From: Saccharum officinarum
Taxonomy: Eukaryota > Streptophyta > Magnoliopsida > Poales > Poaceae
Reading direction: 5' to 3'
NCBI GenBank assembly: GCA_020631735.1
Contig: CM036158.1
Span: forward strand, 85,251,421-85,315,420
DNA length: 64,000 nt
In this document: positions 9,988 through 22,333 of the stretch, in pieces
Layout of the letters: each line of letters opens with the position of its first letter
Position numbering within the stretch: the stretch's first letter is position 1
Translations under genes and position numbers: made by a program
The notes under the pieces: generated by a model
The model's input: only the letters and a program-made list of their open reading frames with translations
What the model was told of the DNA's origin: nothing
The model's database searches: none

Positions 9988-12900
9988 TGTAACAGAACCG
10001 CCCAATTATACGAGATTAAGTAAGAAAATCATCCAACGGACGGACAATTTACCAAACTTAAGCCCGTATAACCCGGTAGTCCGTGAAATCTCGACGGATT
10101 TCAAACCATTTCACATCACAGCCAAGATCGTAATAAGTTCAGCGATTACCTTCATAAGTTACACAGCAGTTTGCGGCACAAAATACATCGGAGTTTAAAC
10201 ATAGTTATTACAAACCAGTTTCAAATAAAGTAGCGGAAGCATTAGTTCAAAGCACACACACACACACATCTTTTCCAAAATACAGTGCCAGCTCGCGATC
10301 ATCTCCCACAAAAGCATCAGGCGAGGAGTAGTGAGTGACCATTGCCCATGGTCCTAGGCTTCGCCCATCGCAGGGTAGAGACAGTTGATACAATAACCAT
10401 AGTACATCTGTCCATCTGCAACAAGTGGGAACAAAGCCCTGAGTACGAGAAGGTACTCAGCTAGACTTACCCGACAGAACCAAAACAAAAAGACTCCAAG
10501 GATCATGATAGGCTTTTTGGTGGGGTAGCTGACTCATTTGCAAGAAAAGCATTTTTAGCTTACCAAATCATTTACAAAAGCATGTCATCTTTTAATTCTT
10601 TATTCTCCTGTCAACTATGTTTGCACTTTATGCTAAAGTAACCATGTAATTGAGCAAGCAAGGATTACCATTGATATTTAACAATAATTACCATGTCATT
10701 TCCACATAACTATCCAAGTGTTGTATCCATATTACTACGATGAAGTAACTCAAGTCAAGTGCTCACTATCCAGTGAACGATGGCGATTCGAATCGATTAT
10801 TGACCAGCTGGTAATTTATTCCTCACACAAACCTCACTCACCCGCTAAAGTGAGGTATTGGTCACCGAGTCAACCATTCAGGTAAAGTCGCGAGCTTGCC
10901 AGGAACCACATGTACCCGGGGCCGCCCGACTGCTCTTTGGCCTTATCATCGCGCCCCCGTTTCCTGCCACTACTGCTCCGGTACAGTGCGTTGCGGGCAA
11001 TCTACTCGGCCCGAATAATCTCCCGGCTTCGCGGTCGAAAGGTACTTTATCCGGCCAGCTAAATGTGAGGCATGCGTTCAACATGACCCGAGGCCCGACA
11101 TCGGACGGTCCTTAATCGACACAGACGGAAGACACTACAGTCCAGAACCCTGCAAGCTTCCGCCCGGTCTCACATTCATTCCCACACTTAGTTATTCTCA
11201 CATGACAATTCTTTCACATAAAACCAGGTAATCCCCTATAGCTCGCGGATGACAGGCAATCACCCGACTTCTACCGGTCTAAGCAAACTAAGCAATTATT
11301 GACCGTGGACACCAGGGTGACAAGGATCGGGTAAAACAAGGTGGAACAAGGTATAATGCAGCAACGTTTGCAAACAACTCCTAAACTTAATGCATCAGAT
11401 TAAGTAAAATTAATAAATAATTATTTGCAAACCGGGGGAGAAATGCTCCGGGGCTTGCCTCGCTCGAAGGTACTGGGACGATGGTCGGGGCACTCCGGAA
11501 GCTCTTCACCGGACTCCTCTTCTACTTCTGCTGGCTCCGGCTCCTCGGGCTGCTCCTCTGCGTCCTCGGGAACAACTGCCGGAACCACTTCCTGCGATCC
11601 TGTATGATGCAGAAGTATGAGTGCAATATGCATCGGTGCATTGCAGAGGTGACATGAGATGATGATGATGCGGAATGCATGCGATGTAACGAATGTATTA
11701 CGTCATCGGATTATGTGGAACTTATGACTCTTCTACAAGGTAGTCTACGTCATCCAAGAACATGTACTCGGAAACTACCAACACTAGTTTCTACCATGCG
11801 AGAGTATTGGAGAATCAAGAGGCTTCAAAGATACACCAAAGTATAATTTTCCAACTAACTTTGCATTAAGAATAAATAGAAACCCTAATTAGTCTTAAGG
11901 TTGAACAGCAACACATATTTTAGTAGCTCAGAAAAATCTTATAAAATTACAGTGGATTACTAATATCAAGAATAGCTTGACACAAAAATTTTACTACATT
12001 TGGATAATTAGAACTTACTATACAAAAATAACAAACTATGGCCTCAAATAGATATTTAAAATACTTTACATTATGAAAAGTATCAAACAACAGATTTAGG
12101 AATTTTCCTACTATCTATTACCTAAACAAACACTATAGAAAAATTATCACTTGCATGTTTTATTCAAATTTATTTAAATAACAACAATAACAATTATTGG
12201 TAATAGAAAGCATTTGAACTGCAACTATACATTTTTCTACAGAACAACCAAGATATAAAATTTCCCTAGAAAGTACATGACACAAAAAGATTAATAAATT
12301 TGGAATCATATTTTTCTGACTTTTCTAGGATTTATTAAGTATTTATCAAGAAAATAGCCATTTTACTATTTAATTATAAACTCTACAGAAAAGTACATCA
12401 AATATGACATGCAACAATTTTATACCATAGATCTGGTCCCAAAGAGTCCATAGAAATTTGTTTCATCAAATTTGGAGCTAAAATGAGCAAGTTACAATTT
12501 TTTTTTTTCTAAAGCATTTATACATTTTCTGAAAAATCATTTCCAAAAATCCTTTTTAAATCCAGTCGCTGAACGGCTAGACGCACCCGGCGATCTACAC
12601 ACGCGCGCGCACACAGAGACAGACAGGCGGGCCCGCGGGTCAACCGGGTCCCACGCGTCAGCCGCTCCGAGTCAAGGAGGGCGCTGACCGCGCGGATCTC
12701 GACGACGGCGAGGTCGCCGGCGACGAGGTCACCACCGTCGTGATCCTCAAGGCGAGGCGGTCCCGTTGAGATCATTAGCCTGACCGGAGGAGCTCGAAAT
12801 CGAGCTTGCCACCGGCCATGGCGGCTCGGCGGCGCTGCTCACCGGCGGGAGCTCCTCTCCGGCCACGGGGCGGCACGGGAGATGGTGTCCGAGCACCGGG

Positions 12901-13963
12901 AGGAGGAGGCGAACAAGATGCTCGCGCGAGTGAGGGAAAAGAAGAGGCGGAGGCGGGGTTTCCACGGAGCGGAGAACCACGGTGAGCTCGGCCGGAACTC
13001 CGGCGAGCGATTGGCGGGGCTGTGGAGCTTACCGCGGGAGATGGAGGTGAGCACGGGGTGCGCCAGAGAGAGAGGAAGCTCGTGGCGAGATGGAGAGGTC
13101 TGCGGTGGCCGGAGCTCGTCGGAACGCGCGCGTCCGGCGAGCGCGTGCGGTGGCGGAGGCGGAAACGGCAGCTGCGCTCGGTGAACAAGCGAGGAGGCAG
13201 AGCGGAGGGAGGAATGGCGAGGCGCTGCGCGGGGGGGGGTTAAGGCGTGGGCGCTCGCGCTGGTGGGGGCGACCGAGCGCCACCCGGCCGCTGTGGCCGG
13301 CATGCGGCCGCCACGCGGCGTGCGTGTTCTGCCGGAGCGCCAGCGCGCGCGGGCGAGGGCGCGGGCGGAGGAGGGAGACGGCCGGCTGGGCCTGGGCCGA
13401 GGCGGGGCAGCGCGGGCGCGCGCGCGCGGTGAGGCGGGCCGACTCTGGCTCTGGGCCGAATCGGTGGCGGTGGCCCGCGAGGAAAAGAAATGAAATTTTT
13501 GATTTTCGATTTTCAAATTTAAATGCATTTCAAACTTCAAACCCAATTTTGAACAAGAAGAAAGCATTTTATGGATTTGGCCCAAAAATAAAAGTTGCTC
13601 AAAATTAAATTCTCTACAACTTTGATTAAGGGGCCATCTCAAAATTCTTGATAGATTTTGAATGACAAAATAAAAGCTAAAATAGGGGAAAATTTTGAAT
13701 ATTTTTCATAATTATTTTTAAGCAAGTTTTGACAAATTTTTGAGCTCCAAAATTTGAACTAGGGTTCCAAGTGATCTAGAATTTATAGTTGCAAGGCTTT
13801 TGATGCAATGTGATTATCATATTATTATAGTTCATTAAATATAGCATGTTTAAGCTTTTATTTTAATCAAATTATACCATTATCATACATGATTATAATG
13901 ATATGAATGCTATGCAATATGATTGCCATGCAAAAATGCATTGCGCAACACCGGAGTGTTACA
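9988..13963 (-). repeat. 5' LTR of the Tekay-type chromovirus, 3976 bp, complete
   Basis: The borders are seven-base inverted repeats, TGTAACA at 9988 and TGTTACA at 13957-13963. The inner side abuts the primer-binding site and the outer side interrupts a copia pol gene after 13963. Composition is patchy: AT-rich 11700-12550, very GC-rich 12560-13490, AT-rich to the end. It contains a short CA repeat near 10252-10267. LTRs of 3-4 kb are typical of the Tekay/Del clade. The 5-bp target duplication would start with TGCTT at 13964; the other side is outside the window. Confidence 0.9.
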
Positions 13964-15626
13964 TGCTTCAACCAACTAACATTGCAAGAGACCATCCATT
14001 GGATTCCATCATTGGTGACATACAAAGAGGAGTTCAAACTAGATCAAGATTGACATCATTTTGTGGTCACTCTTCTTTTGTGTCAATGGAAGAACCCAAG
14101 GACATTGATAAAGCATTGAGAGATTCGGATTGGGTAAATGCAATGCATGAAGAGCTCAACAACTTCAAGAGAAATGAAGTATGGGAACTAGTTGAAAGGC
14201 CTAAGGATCACAATGTCATTGGAACAAGATGGGTCTTTCGCAACAAGCAAGATCAAGATGGGATAGTAGTAAGGAACAAAGCAAGACTAGTGGCTCAAGG
14301 TTACACACAAATAGAGGGTCTTGACTTTGGTGAAACTTATGCCCCGGTTGCAAGATTGGAAGCAATTAGGATCTTACTTGCCTATGCTTGTGCTCACAAT
14401 ATCAAGCTATATCAAATGGATGTAAAGAGTGCATTTCTCAATGGGTACATTCAAGAGGAGGTGTATGTGGAGCAACCTCCCGGTTTTGAAGATGACAAGA
14501 AACCCAAACATGTATACAAGTTAAGGAAGGCTTTGTATGGATTAAAGCAAGCACCTAGAGCATGGTATGAAAGATTGAGGGACTTCTTGCTATCCAAAGG
14601 ATTTGTCATGGGCAAAGTTGATACAACACTATTCACCAAGAAGATTGGGAAAGACTTATTTGTATTGCAAATATATATTGATGATATCATATTCGGTTCA
14701 ACCAATCAAGATTATTGTGATGAGTTTGGTAAAATGATGGCCAAGGAATTTGAAATGTCAATGATTGGTGAACTTAGTTTCTTTCTTGGACTTCAAATCA
14801 AACAAATGAAAGAAGGTACATTTGTGAGCCAAACTAAGTACATCAAAGATATGCTCAAGAAGTTTGGAATGGAAGATGCAAAGAGTATTACAACCCAATG
14901 GGCACTAGTGGAAGTTTGGATAGTGACAAGAGTGGCAACATGGTGGATCAAAAGCTATATAGATCAATGATTGGTAGCCTACTCTATGTGACGGCATCAA
15001 GGCCCGATGTGATGTTTAGTGTATGTATGTGTGCAAGATTTCAAGCCTCACCAAGAGAAAGTCATTTGAAGGCAACAAAGAGAATATTGAGGTACTTAAA
15101 GCATACACAAGATGTTGGATTGTGGTATCCTAAAGGTGCAAGTTTTGAGCTAGTTGGATATTCGGATTCCGACTATGCCGGTGATAAAGTGGAGAGAAAG
15201 AGCACTTCCGGGACTTGTCAATTGTTGGGAAGATCACTTGTCTCATGGTCATCCAAGAAGCAAAATAGTATTGCACTATCTACCGCCGAGGCCGAATACA
15301 TCGCCGCGGGTAGTTGTTGTGCACAAATCTTGTGGATGAAGGCAACATTGAAGGATTTTGGAATCAATTTCAAGAATGTGCCATTGCTATGTGACAATGA
15401 AAGTGCCGTGAAGCTCACCAACAATCCGGTTCAACATCAAAGAACAAAGCATATTGATGTTCGCCATCACTTTATTAGAGATCATCAACAAAAGGGTGAC
15501 ATTGCTATTGAGAGTGTGGGCACCGAAGATCAACTAGCCGATCTATTCACCAAGCCACTTGATGAGAAAAGATTTCACAAGCTAAAGAATGAGTTGAACA
15601 TACTTGACTTCTCCAACATGAGTTGA
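13964..15626 (+). pseudogene. pol: Sirevirus-like copia pol (RT and RNase H), truncated by the Tekay insertion
   Basis: The frame from 13964 gives copia [44 protein letters not shown], and the catalytic [13 protein letters not shown]. Near 14893 one base is missing in an ACCC run; the frame then continues from about 14898 with [16 protein letters not shown], RNase H (LVGYSDSDYAGD, ALSTAEAEYIAA) and DQLADLFTKPL, ending at 15626. Gag, protease and integrase would lie left of the Tekay insertion, outside the window. The GSTN..C.EF..MM..EFEMSM signature and the 3' region fit the Sirevirus (Maximus/SIRE) lineage of Ty1/copia. Confidence 0.9.
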
Positions 15627-16065
15627 TGCACCCCATATATGACATGCCTCTCCTTTGAGCCCCAAGGTACAATTGGTTGACATGTCATACATTCTATACT
15701 AAGGACATGTTTAGTGCATCTAGTCATGATTTCTTATGTTCTAGGATCATTCATGAAAATCAAATGAATTTGAAGTTTATATGGTACCACTATTGTTTCC
15801 ATGACTTGTATGATCTAGTGGTAGCATATAACTTGTTTAAGTAGCTTGTGATCCTAAGTGTTTAATCTAGAAAACTTGTCTAAATATTTGCTTCAACATG
15901 GTGCATGATAACCCTTCTAGTGAGGTGTGAAGAAGCTTGCCCTTGGATCAAACCGAAGTATTTTATTTATGCAAGCAATCTAGGTTGATTCATGAACTTG
16001 ATCCTCACCCCATATTTCAACATGATAATCTATCTAAAGTTTGCTCCTTGTGGTCAATTGGTGCC

Positions 16066-16785
16066 AAAGGGGGAGAAAATATTATTCACAAAGATAGAAC
16101 TCAAAGGGGAAGAAAATGTTGTGGGGGAGAAAATGTTGTTCACAATCCTAAAAGGGGAGAATTGATAAAAGAAGGGGATCAACTAAAATTTTGAGCACAT
16201 AAGTAGGGGGAGCAAGCTCTTAAGCATGAATGTTGCATTTACATGTGCACTTCATATGTATGATGCATAGTTATGCATTTCGTTTTCTCCGACACATTGC
16301 TTGTGTGGTGACTTGCTAGTATAATTTGAATGATGCATTGAGATACTAGCATGAATAGGAAGTAGTTAGATTTTTCTTGCTTTACGTTTTTCAAAGTGGT
16401 ACTAGAGCCTTGCTTATAATGTTGATCTCACGAGGTTTCTAGTTATGTTTGTGCTTTTCAAGTGGAATCTAACTACACAAGGTGCTAAGATGGTGTTTAT
16501 CGCTACTCCGATGGTATCACGCTTCAAAGGTCTATAATCTAAAACACTTAGCACCTATTGGTAGTCAATGCTCCTAATCTTTCCTATCTAACATGTATGC
16601 TTCCAAAATCCAAACATATAGCATACATGTAGGGGGAGCCATTGCTATCAAATTTGAATTCATGATCACATGTCCATAATTCTTACACATGGTAATATAC
16701 TTGGACAATGTGACATGGATTCAATCAAAATTTTATTATAACATCTTTGTGAAAGGGTTGTCACCAATTACCAACAAGGGGAGAT
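16066..16785 (+). other. Multiple polypurine tracts upstream of the copia 3' LTR
   Basis: Between the end of pol and the 3' LTR, G-rich purine runs recur: AAAGGGGGAGAAAA at 16066, AAAGGGGAAGAAAA at 16103, GGGGGAGAAAA at 16123, AAAAGGGGAGAA at 16150, GGGGGAG near 16206 and 16632. The last, AAGGGGAGAT at 16776-16785, abuts the LTR. Repeated tracts of this kind are a described hallmark of Sireviruses. Confidence 0.75.
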
Positions 16786-18702
16786 TGAAAGTCCTATGTT
16801 TGGTGTTGGTAATTAGTGACAATGCCTAAGTACTAATCCTATGCCTAAGTTGTATGTAGCATATGAGGATTAGTACACTCCAAGGTTGGTGGCAAGATGG
16901 ACATGGTGATCATGATGGCCACACTTGGATTTGGACGCAACCCTACGTGATCAAGGCAAAGGTATATGCTTAAGGGTTGTGTTTTAGTAACCAAGACACC
17001 TAGTGGGTGTGGTTACATTATAGGATAGATAGCCGTACTATAAAGAGGGGAATGACGCGGCTATTGAACTCCTAAGTGCCTCTAGATGTGCATTTCATGA
17101 TCATATGCATTTGGATAGAACTAATATCGCCTCGGAAAATGATTGTGAAAATGCTAACACACTCACACATGACGAGATCACTTGGTGATGTTAGCACGTT
17201 TGCGACGACGGTGGAGTTTAAGCGGTAGAGAGGGTTTGGGGTCATCTCTCCCTCCCGCCGAGCGTGCGAGCGCGGGATTCAGGCAATTTTGGGGAAATGA
17301 AATGCCTATTTTCCACTACGCCGGAAGTCGGAAAAAGAAACGGAGGCAAACGGGGGTCACAGTGGTGACCGGACGCTGGACCGGACGCGGTCACTGTTTG
17401 ACCGGACGCGTCCGGTCAGTGTCCAGTATCTGCGCGTTTTTCAGTTGTTTGATCGGACGCGAGGCGCGTCCGGTCACAGGCGACCGGACGCGTCCGGTCG
17501 TCCAGGGAGCTTACTGGACTCCAACCGGACGCGGGCACTGTGGCGTCCGGTCAGTTCTTCAGCGCGTCCGGTCGCTGGTTCGTTGTGCGCGGCTCAGGGT
17601 TGACCAGCGCGTCCGGTCAGTTACGGGACCGGTGCGTCCGTTCGTGACCGGCGCGTCCGGTCGTTGCGACCGGCGCGTCCGATCGGTGCTTCGCGAAACT
17701 AGCCGTTGCGCGACCGGCGCGTCCGGTCAGTTGGACCAGCGCGTCCGGTCAACGCGACTTCGGCTGTTTCAAGTTTCTAACGGCTATATTCGAAGGGGTA
17801 CGTCTATAAATACTCGTTGGCCGGCTCAAGGCTCTCTCTCTCGAACATTTGACATACTTGTGAGCACTTTGAGCTAAGCAACTCCCCTCCCACTCATCTC
17901 TCTTGCTTCTTTGCATATTCGAAGTGAGATTGAGTGATCCAAGTGCATTTGCATTGTGAGATTGCATCTAGTTGGCACTTGGTGGTTGATTTGCTGCGGG
18001 ATTCTTGTTTCTCTTGGTGGTTGCCGCCACCTAGACGGCTTGGAGCAGCTTGGAGGCGTTGGCAAGAGTTGGTGATTGTTCTTGGCCACCTCCGGTGATT
18101 GTGAGGGGTTTGTGCCTACCTCGGCGAAGCGCCAAAGGCAACATTAGTATATTGCTCGTGTCATTACAACCTTTTGCCATTTGGTAGGTTCTTGTGGCGC
18201 CTTTTGAGAGGCTCGGTGTGTGACCGATTAGCCACCGAACCACGTGGTGAAGAGGGACACAACGGGGACTAGCGTGCCGGCAAGCACGTGAACCTCGGGA
18301 TAAATCTTCGTGTCATCACTTTCATATTGTCATTGATTGATCCCGGTGTTCGGTTATCTTGGTATTCATTGTTGATCATATTGGTTGGCTCAATACTTCG
18401 CCCCTCGGTGATACCCTCCTAACTCAACTCCACATTACTTTCTTAGTTATCTTTGCTAGCTAGTTAGCTTTGCTAGAGTAGCTTCTTTGTGTAGCTTGCT
18501 AGTTGTAGTTTCTTTCTCGGTTTGTCTTGTGCGGTTGAGTGCAATTACTAGAATTGTGAATTGGTTAGGTGGCTTGCAAACACCCCGTAGGCTAAGCAAA
18601 ACTCGCATCTCGCTATTTGTTTTATTGATAAACTTGTTTAGCTTGTCTTTGTAGAAAATTTTAATAGGCTATTCACCCCCCTCTAGCCATCAAGACCTTT
18701 CA
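16786..18702 (+). repeat. 3' LTR of the Sirevirus-like copia element, 1917 bp
   Basis: It begins TGAAAGTCC at 16786 and ends ACCTTTCA at 18702, an inverted pair TGAAAG/CTTTCA. It carries a CpG-rich block at about 17360-17760 in which GCGTCCGGTC and its complement recur about ten times, followed by a TATA box. The 3' flank continues a CRM-like LTR from 18703 with CCAGG as the expected target duplication; the matching copy is outside the window. Confidence 0.9.
17805..17812 (+). promoter_or_regulatory. TATA box of the Sirevirus-like LTR
   Basis: TATAAATA lies just after the CpG-rich block, the expected U3 promoter position of this LTR type. Transcription would start roughly 30 bases further on. 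Confidence 0.6.
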
Positions 18703-19099
18703 CCAGGGACGCGAATAGGGGTCCTTTGACATTCCTTAGCCTATATAATCAGTAGTCACCGTCTATATTAGGGTTGGGTTTTGCTTAGATTATTCTGTTG
18801 ATAACAGTTTCACCGCCGTCGTCGGTTTGTGAGACCCCAACTTGTGAGATTAATCATTCATCTGCAATTTGGTTGTATTTCTTTGTGTTCTTGCGTGTGT
18901 TCTCGATTCGCAGGCAAGGACTTAGCCTTCTTGGCGAGGTCGACCGTGCAACGCCGGTCGATAACCAGAGGGGTCGTGGTGCTGCGATTGCGGGGTTTAG
19001 AACCGAGTTGTTCGGAAGCCGGATCGAATTGTGTCGTGACTCCAACAAATCGAGAGTTATCAGAACCTTTCGGAAGATCGGGAACCCTAGTTCACATCA
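18703..19099 (+). repeat. 5' LTR of the CRM-like gypsy element, 3' part only
   Basis: The 397 bp match 25429-25825 of the 3' LTR and end in CACATCA. The upstream part of this LTR was displaced by the copia insertion at 18702/18703 and lies outside the window. A TATA-like TATATAA is at 18743-18749. Confidence 0.9.
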
Positions 19100-19101
19100 A
19101 T

Positions 19102-19114
19102 TGGTAATCAGAGC
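19102..19114 (+). other. Primer-binding site of the CRM-like element
   Basis: TGGTAATCAGAGC follows the LTR end by two bases. It equals the initiator tRNA-Met site TGGTATCAGAGC with one extra A. Confidence 0.75.
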
Positions 19115-20225
19115 TTCAGGTATACCGTCAGGTTCAATTTTACCCTAGTTTAGTTTGATTTCGCCTTCGTCCTAGAGTCCACAGAAAAGCCAAAAAAATA
19201 GTGTTTGGTTTTTCCCTATCCCAGAAACCATGTTTAGCCTTTTGCATAATTCTTTTCAGATTCCGTCGTATTGAGTTTGTGTCCTGATCAAGGGCTTGTT
19301 GCTGGTTAGGTTGTGTTAGAGTCCAGTTTGTGTGTTTTCCCCATCGTTTCCATCAAAGCCTAGCCATCGTGACCACTTTTGTGCGCATTGTTCCTGTTTT
19401 GTCCTCTAATTCAGAGTCCAAACTTGAAACTGGTCCAGTTTTCGCGTACGAACTCGGATTTCGACGTTCCAGATATCAAAATCGATCAGAAAAAAATTTC
19501 GGATCTGTCCATCCCCCGCGTCGTCGGGGTTCGAAAAATTTATTTTGGTCAAAAACTGGTCACAAGATCCTCTTTTTCTGGTCATAAGCTTTTCCTCAAT
19601 TTTGGACCCATCTTCTGAAATTTCCATAGGCCACGCCTTTTACTGGTTTAAGCTCAAATTTTTTGTGGTTACTTCTTGTGTGCTCCTAAGTCAAGAAAAA
19701 ATATCAAAAAAAATTTAAAAAAATCGAAAGTTCCCAAAAAAATAACGACACCCCAAAAAATAGAAAAATTGAGAGGGGCAAAAGAGGAACAATATTTAGA
19801 GGAGCACATAGAGAAGACAGTTTGTTATAATTATGGGCGTGTACTATCTTATGTTTGTTTCCTATTACTCTTGCTATCCATCATACTTATTTCTCCATTT
19901 TGTTATCACATCTGGTACTTGGAACACGTTAGACCAGCAACGAGAGCAAGTATTTGGGACTATAATTCAGCATTACTTTCTGTTTTTGAATTGTGTTCCA
20001 CTCACATATTTGGCCTGCTTGCCTTAACTCCACATACTTCTTCTGGACAATATAAGTTTTGACCCCTGTAATCGCAGTGCTACGCCTTTCAGGTATCCTT
20101 GACCTTGCTGGTAAGAACCTTGTAAGAGCTTGAGAAGGGGTCTCCTTTTGCTGCGATCTTGAGAGGCACTACTCCACTTACGTAGTAGATTATTAGGGAT
20201 AACTTTCACTGTTTGTTCATGTTTT
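19115..20225 (+). other. Leader of the CRM-like element
   Basis: About 1.1 kb lies between the primer-binding site and gag. It is AT-rich with no supported gene, and its ORFs are short and unrelated to known proteins. Confidence 0.6.
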
Positions 20226-22330
20226 GTGTCTATAATGCCAGGTAACGGTGAGGATACAGCGCCCAAAGACTGGTCGGAATGCGTCAGCCAAGACCAACTA
20301 CAATCTGTTGTAGATAATGCTCAGAAGGAGATGACTGAGGCAATAGCCAAGGCTGTCACCGACGCGCTCATTGACCTCAAGCTCGGCAACACCCTTGAGA
20401 GATTGGACAAACGTTTGTCTGCACTAACCGACAGGGTAGCTGCCTTGGAAGTGCAGCCGCCACCTGACCAAGAAGTCCATGATGGCAGCAACACCGGAGG
20501 ACTCGAGGATGCAGTATATGACACCGATGGTAATGTTGATCGAGCAGCAACAAGGCAAAACAGATTACGCCATCGTCTACGCACAAACGCCACAGGTATG
20601 GGTGGCGCTCAACACTTCAACCGCCACCAAGGTAATCGTAATCGTGCTCCCGATGATCCTTATGCTAAGGTTAAATTTAAAATACCCTCCTTTTCGGGCC
20701 ATTATGATGCTGAGGGATACCTTGATTGGGAGATGATAGTCGAGCAAAAATTTAGTTCCCACCTAGTGCCTGAGGAATATAGGGTTAGACAAGCCACTAG
20801 TGAGTTTAAAGATTTTGCTATCATTTGGTGGACTGGTTTAGCTGCAGAGAATACGACACCTAGTACCTGGGAAGAGCTTAAGGTTGCTATGCGTGATAGA
20901 TTTGTGCCACCATCATATCATAGAGACCTCCGTAAGAAACTGATGCGATTAGAACAGGGAGATAAAGCTGTGCAGGATTACAATGGTGACCTTCAGAAAG
21001 GATTGATGCGTTGTGGCATAGTGGAGGGGCCCGAGGATTCTATTGTTCATTTTTATTCGGGTTTGAGGCGTGAAATTCAGGACATAGTTGATTATAAGGA
21101 ATTTAACACTGTCAACCAGTTGTTTCAGTTTGCTATGCTTGCAGAGAAGGAGTTGCAGGGGCGTGATTTACAGGGCAAGAACAAGGTTGGCACCACATAC
21201 ACACCGCGATCTTCGGGGCTTCCCAAGGCATCTTCCTATCGGGTGCCCCCACCAGCGAGCAAGGATTAGTCTGGAGTCAAATCGTCTTCTCCACGACCTT
21301 CCGGTTCAGTTAAAAATTCTATGCAGGAACCTTCAAAGAGTGCATCCTCTGTCGCCTCAACGGGACGCACTCCTGGCGTTCAGTGCCACCGCTGCCATGG
21401 ATTTGGGCATATGCAGCGGGAGTGCCCTAGTCAGCGAGCATACATTGCTACAGACGATGGGTACATCAGCACCTCTGACATTGAAGATGATGAGGATCAA
21501 GAACAAGCTGTTCAGGAGGACGGCGAAATCTTTGGTAGCGAAGACACGGCCGCCTACATGAACATCATTGTGCAGCGAGTGCTTAGCGCACAGGTACAAC
21601 AACCTGAGAAGCTGCAACGCCACAATTTATTCCAGATTTTCTTCGTTATCAACAATCGACGAGCACGTGTCATCATTGATGGAGGTAGCTGCAATAACTT
21701 GGTGAGTACAGATTTGGTCAAGAAGCTTGGCTTGACCACACGTCCACACCCCCATCCGTACCATATTCAGTGGTTGAATGATTCAGGTAAAGCTAAGGTA
21801 ACACAAACTTGCAGAGTTTCTTTTTCCATTGGTACCTATGTTGATTCTGTTGATTGTGACGTAGTACCTATGGAAGCTTGTTCACTTTTATTGGGTCGTC
21901 CTTGGGAATTTGATAAAGATGCTACACATCATGGTAGAAGTAATACATACACTTTTGTGCATAAAGGAAAGAAAGTTACTTTGGTTCCCTTGATCCCAGC
22001 TAAAATTGTACAACATGATAAAGCACGAACTGCTAGTTTGCATGAGGTTAAATCTGAAAATCAGCAAGTAGTAAATTCTATTTACCCACCTAAACAAGAG
22101 AAGTTAGCACCTAATGTTAAGGCTCAAGGAATTAAATTGAAGGGTGCTGTTATGCTTGCAAGAAAAAGTGACCTTGCTGAAATTTCTGATGACGATGTAT
22201 GCTATACTTTAGTTTGCAAACGAGCTTTGTTTTCACTTGATGATGATGTTAGCTCGGTACCGTCTGCTGTCACTAACCTTTTGCAGGAGTATGAGGACAT
22301 TTTTCCAGCTGAGATACCCCCGGGCTGCCA
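20226..22330 (+). pseudogene. gag: CRM-like gag and protease, with an in-frame stop
   Basis: From MPGNGEDTAPKDW (Met at 20235) the frame gives Gag with KIPSFSGHYDAEGYLDWE, FAIIWWTGL and WEELKVAMRDRFVPPSYH. An in-frame TAG at 21267-21269 interrupts it. The same frame resumes with a zinc knuckle CHRCHGFGHMQREC (about 21382-21423) and an aspartic protease VIIDGGSCNNLVS (about 21672-21710; DGG in place of DSG). It ends near 22325, where one base is missing in a GGGC run before the RT frame. The Gag type matches plant chromoviruses of the CRM clade. Confidence 0.88.
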
Positions 22331-22333
22331 CCT

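Noticed and set aside
12839..13642. Long ORFs in the GC-rich part of the LTR (also 2459-3109)
   Set aside because: They lie in LTR sequence, are low-complexity Arg/Ala/Pro-rich, and their frames are not shared by the two LTR copies.
1..13963. An LTR longer than 4.8 kb containing the H3-tail ORF
   Set aside because: Inverted TGTAACA/TGTTACA borders at 9988 and 13963, a primer-binding site at 9971-9987 and a polypurine tract at 3361-3370 set the LTR at 3976 bp, with the ORF outside it.
17182..17877. 231-codon ORF in the Sirevirus-like LTR
   Set aside because: It is produced by the repeated CpG block and crosses the TATA region; no domain is present.
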